A stretch of 64,000 nucleotides of DNA from Duganella sp. BJB476. Its GTDB lineage: Bacteria > Pseudomonadota > Gammaproteobacteria > Burkholderiales > Burkholderiaceae_D. The position numbers were made by a program, and so were the translations under genes. Location: positions 124,001 to 188,000 of the forward strand of contig NZ_QVIO01000008.1 of NCBI RefSeq assembly GCF_003416895.1, given 5' to 3'. This document shows, one piece after another, positions 62,196 to 64,000 of this stretch. A model generated the notes under the pieces. The model saw nothing but the letters and a program-made list of their open reading frames with translations, was not told the DNA's origin and made no database searches. How positions within the stretch are numbered: the first letter of the stretch is position 1; the number at the start of each line of letters is the position of its first letter.

Positions 62196-62939
62196 TCAGG
62201 CCTTGACGGCGGCCGGCTTGGCTTTGGCCGGCGCGCGCTTGCGGGCCGGGGCTTTCTTGGTCGCCGCTGCCGGTGTGCCGGCGCTGCCGGCTGCCGCCGG
62301 CTTGGCCTTGGCGGCAGGCGGCGTGGCCGCTGCGGCGGCGAACTTGGCCGCCGTATCGGTGGCGCGCGCCGCGGCCGTAGCCATCATCGACTCGGACGCC
62401 ATCGCCGTCGACACGGCCTGCTTGAATTGATCTTGCAGCATATTCCACCAGATCGCCGGGTTGGCCATCGGCGCGGGGGCCGGCTTGTCCGACGCTGCCG
62501 CTGCCGGCTTTTCTGCCGCCGCCTGGGCGGGGGCGGGAGCCGGCGTTGGCGCCGCAGCCTTTTCTTTGTCCTTGTCCGCCTCGCGGGCGTGATGGAAGAA
62601 GGCCGAGGCGTATGGATTGGCGTCGAAGATCGATTTCTGGTCTTTGCTCTGCGGCTGGTTGACCGCCGCCGCCAGGCTGGCGCCGACCGACTTGAGCGTG
62701 GCGATGGTGCCGCGCTGGACTTCCAGCGCCTGGATGCTACCGCGCAGCATGCTCATGTTGAGGTTGAGCCAGGTCTCGACCGCTTTCAGGTCGTTGATCT
62801 TTTTGTCCAGCTCTTCCACCGACAGCGTCGGTGCGGTCAGGCCGGGCACGCTCATGCTGCCCCACAGGTTTTTGACGAAGTCCAGCGTATCCGTCATTAC
62901 TGCTGCGCCTGGTATGTTCGGCATTTGCGTATGGGCCAT
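62196..62939 (-). CDS. phaM: PhaM-type polyhydroxybutyrate granule regulator
   Basis: The 247-residue protein has the PhaM N-terminal signature SMSVPGLTAPTLSVEELDKK followed by VETWLNLNMSMLRGSIQALE. A hydrophobic granule-binding helix region and an Ala/Lys/Pro-rich, basic C-terminus (KKAPARKRAPAKAKP) follow. PhaM binds PHB synthase and DNA and distributes storage granules at division in Ralstonia; the Lys/Ala tail is its DNA-binding part. The family is restricted to betaproteobacteria, supporting the taxonomic call. Confidence 0.88.
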   Translation of the reverse strand: MAHTQMPNIPGAAVMTDTLDFVKNLWGSMSVPGLTAPTLSVEELDKKINDLKAVETWLNLNMSMLRGSIQALEVQRGTIATLKSVGASLAAAVNQPQSKDQKSIFDANPYASAFFHHAREADKDKEKAAAPTPAPAPAQAAAEKPAAAASDKPAPAPMANPAIWWNMLQDQFKQAVSTAMASESMMATAAARATDTAAKFAAAAATPPAAKAKPAAAGSAGTPAAATKKAPARKRAPAKAKPAAVKA

Positions 62940-63055
62940 GGAAGTCTCCTGTAGGAATAACGTCCAGCGTAGCAGATAAAGGCGCGTGCTTCAAAAGATT
63001 TTGACAACATTTCTGCTTGGGCGCGGACTCGGGCCGAACACGTTAAACTAGCGGC

Positions 63056-64000
63056 ATGAGCTTAAGTACCCATCTATTCCAACGCCGCCGCCTGCTGGTT
63101 TTATGCGCAGCCACGCTGGCGCTGCACTACCTGGCGATCGATTGGGTGGGCGACCGCCTCGCGACGCAGTCGCACCGGCCGTCGCCGCTGCCGCAGTCGC
63201 TGATGACGGCGCAGCTGCGGCTGGCGTTGCCCAAGCATGTGGAGACGCCGCCTGCGGCCGAGGTCCAGCCCTTGCCGCCGGCCGCCAAGCCGGCCCGCAA
63301 GCGCAAGCCTGAACCTGTGCCGGCGCCGGAAGCCGCACCCGAACCGGCCGCGCCGCCGCCGGCCGTGGCCGATACTGCGCCAACCGCCGAGGCACCGGCG
63401 GCCGACAGCGGCACGAGCAGCAGCGCCGGTGCGCAAGCCGGCGCCGCGCAGGCGCAGACCGGCACGCCGTCGCCGCCCGACACCAGCGGCGCCACGCCGG
63501 TCGCCGCCGTGCCGGTGGACGCGCCGCCGGCGCAGGGCATGCGCCGCTACAAGGTCAACCTGCCGCCGTCGGCCAGCATGGACATGGACGTGGCGCGGGT
63601 CGACGCCGACGGCACCAAATGGAGCGGTTCGGCCGTCATGACCTGGCATACCGACGGCAGCAACTACCAGGCCTCGGCCGAAGCAGGCATCAGCCTTTTG
63701 ATCACGCGACTGAACGCGCTGGTGATGCGCAGCGTCGGCACCATCGACGACTACGGCATCGCCCCGGCCACCAGCACGCAGAAGCGCGGCCGCCGCGCCG
63801 AGACGGCGACCCATTTCAACCGCGATGCCGGCACCATCACCTTCTCGGCCTCCGAACGCAGCTACCCGCTGATGGTGGGCGCGCAGGACATGGCGACGGT
63901 GCCGTTCCAGCTGGGCGGCATCGGCCGCGCCGACATCAACCAGTTCGGCAGCGATATCGAGATGCAGGTCGGCGACGAGCGCGAAGCGACGCTGTTCCGC
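63056..64000 (+). CDS. DUF3108 protein, 3' end beyond the window
   Basis: The frame is open from the ATG at 63056 to the last base (315 codons seen, no stop). The product has an N-terminal signal-anchor (RRRLLVLCAATLALHYLAI). A long Ala/Pro-rich region (residues about 60-160) and then a beta-rich domain follow (RRYKVNLPPSASMDMDV, SGSAVMTWHTDGSNYQASAEA), matching DUF3108. The family consists of exported proteins with a lipocalin-like or TonB-like proline-rich spacer; function is unknown. Its end is outside the window. Confidence 0.8.
   Translation, partial: MSLSTHLFQRRRLLVLCAATLALHYLAIDWVGDRLATQSHRPSPLPQSLMTAQLRLALPKHVETPPAAEVQPLPPAAKPARKRKPEPVPAPEAAPEPAAPPPAVADTAPTAEAPAADSGTSSSAGAQAGAAQAQTGTPSPPDTSGATPVAAVPVDAPPAQGMRRYKVNLPPSASMDMDVARVDADGTKWSGSAVMTWHTDGSNYQASAEAGISLLITRLNALVMRSVGTIDDYGIAPATSTQKRGRRAETATHFNRDAGTITFSASERSYPLMVGAQDMATVPFQLGGIGRADINQFGSDIEMQVGDEREATLFR

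Overview
The window looks like a chromosomal segment of a high-G+C betaproteobacterium of the Burkholderiales, most likely Oxalobacteraceae (Massilia, Duganella or Janthinobacterium group). The evidence is the gene order (ubiE, Tim44-like, ubiJ, ubiB, FmdB-like, DUF502, aspS, nudB, endonuclease/phosphatase, clsB), a PhaM-type polyhydroxybutyrate granule protein, a PEP-CTERM protein and many signalling and TonB genes. This is an inference from gene content; there is no rRNA in the window. No tRNA, rRNA, CRISPR array, insertion sequence or prophage was recognised.

Layout. 1-16.7 kb is mostly housekeeping: the 3' end of a DUF3683 Fe-S oxidoreductase, HIT and DUF971 proteins, the ubiquinone genes ubiE/ubiJ/ubiB, aspS, nudB, clsB and an Hsp15-like S4 protein. 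Two small accessory pairs interrupt it: a PIN-domain protein with an overlapping 101-aa partner (2.1-2.9 kb) and a DUF4160/DUF2442 pair (12.8-13.3 kb). 16.85-24.3 kb is a TetR-led fatty acid beta-oxidation cluster: acyl-CoA dehydrogenase, a fused 3-hydroxyacyl-CoA dehydrogenase/enoyl-CoA hydratase, a hotdog thioesterase, a thiolase and an enoyl-CoA hydratase.

24.4-28.4 kb is an AT-rich island and the most interesting part of the window. It is a two-gene minus-strand operon. The first gene encodes a protein with about seven membrane segments and a C-terminal OmpA-like domain. The second encodes a 700-aa protein with a readable PD-(D/E)XK nuclease core (E463, D492, E505, K507). Upstream lie three copies of GGGAAATT plus an inverted copy over the likely promoter. 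I propose a candidate membrane-anchored defence system that shares design features with Zorya (peptidoglycan-binding membrane module plus nuclease) but is not Zorya. The function is inference only.

28.5-36.3 kb holds secreted hydrolases: an AttH/CrtC-like lipocalin protein, a CE2-like SGNH esterase, a Tat-exported GH127 beta-L-arabinofuranosidase, a PEP-CTERM protein and a lipoprotein alpha/beta hydrolase. 36.4-50 kb is a signalling and envelope region: a NarL-type two-component system translationally coupled to a MipA/OmpV-like protein, a FecR/DUF6600 protein with a His/Pro-rich tail, two periplasmic-binding proteins, a hybrid histidine kinase, PnuC with a TonB receptor, a chemoreceptor and a REC-AraC regulator. 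50.2-64 kb carries an HxlR regulator, an ECF sigma/anti-sigma operon, DUF4142, a TPR-GAF-GGDEF protein, OsmC, tag, a divergent mnmC, a soluble kinase with a REC-TPR partner, PhaM and the 5' part of a DUF3108 gene. Apart from the short intergenic regions described, coding density is near complete and no unexplained stretch exceeds about 300 bases.
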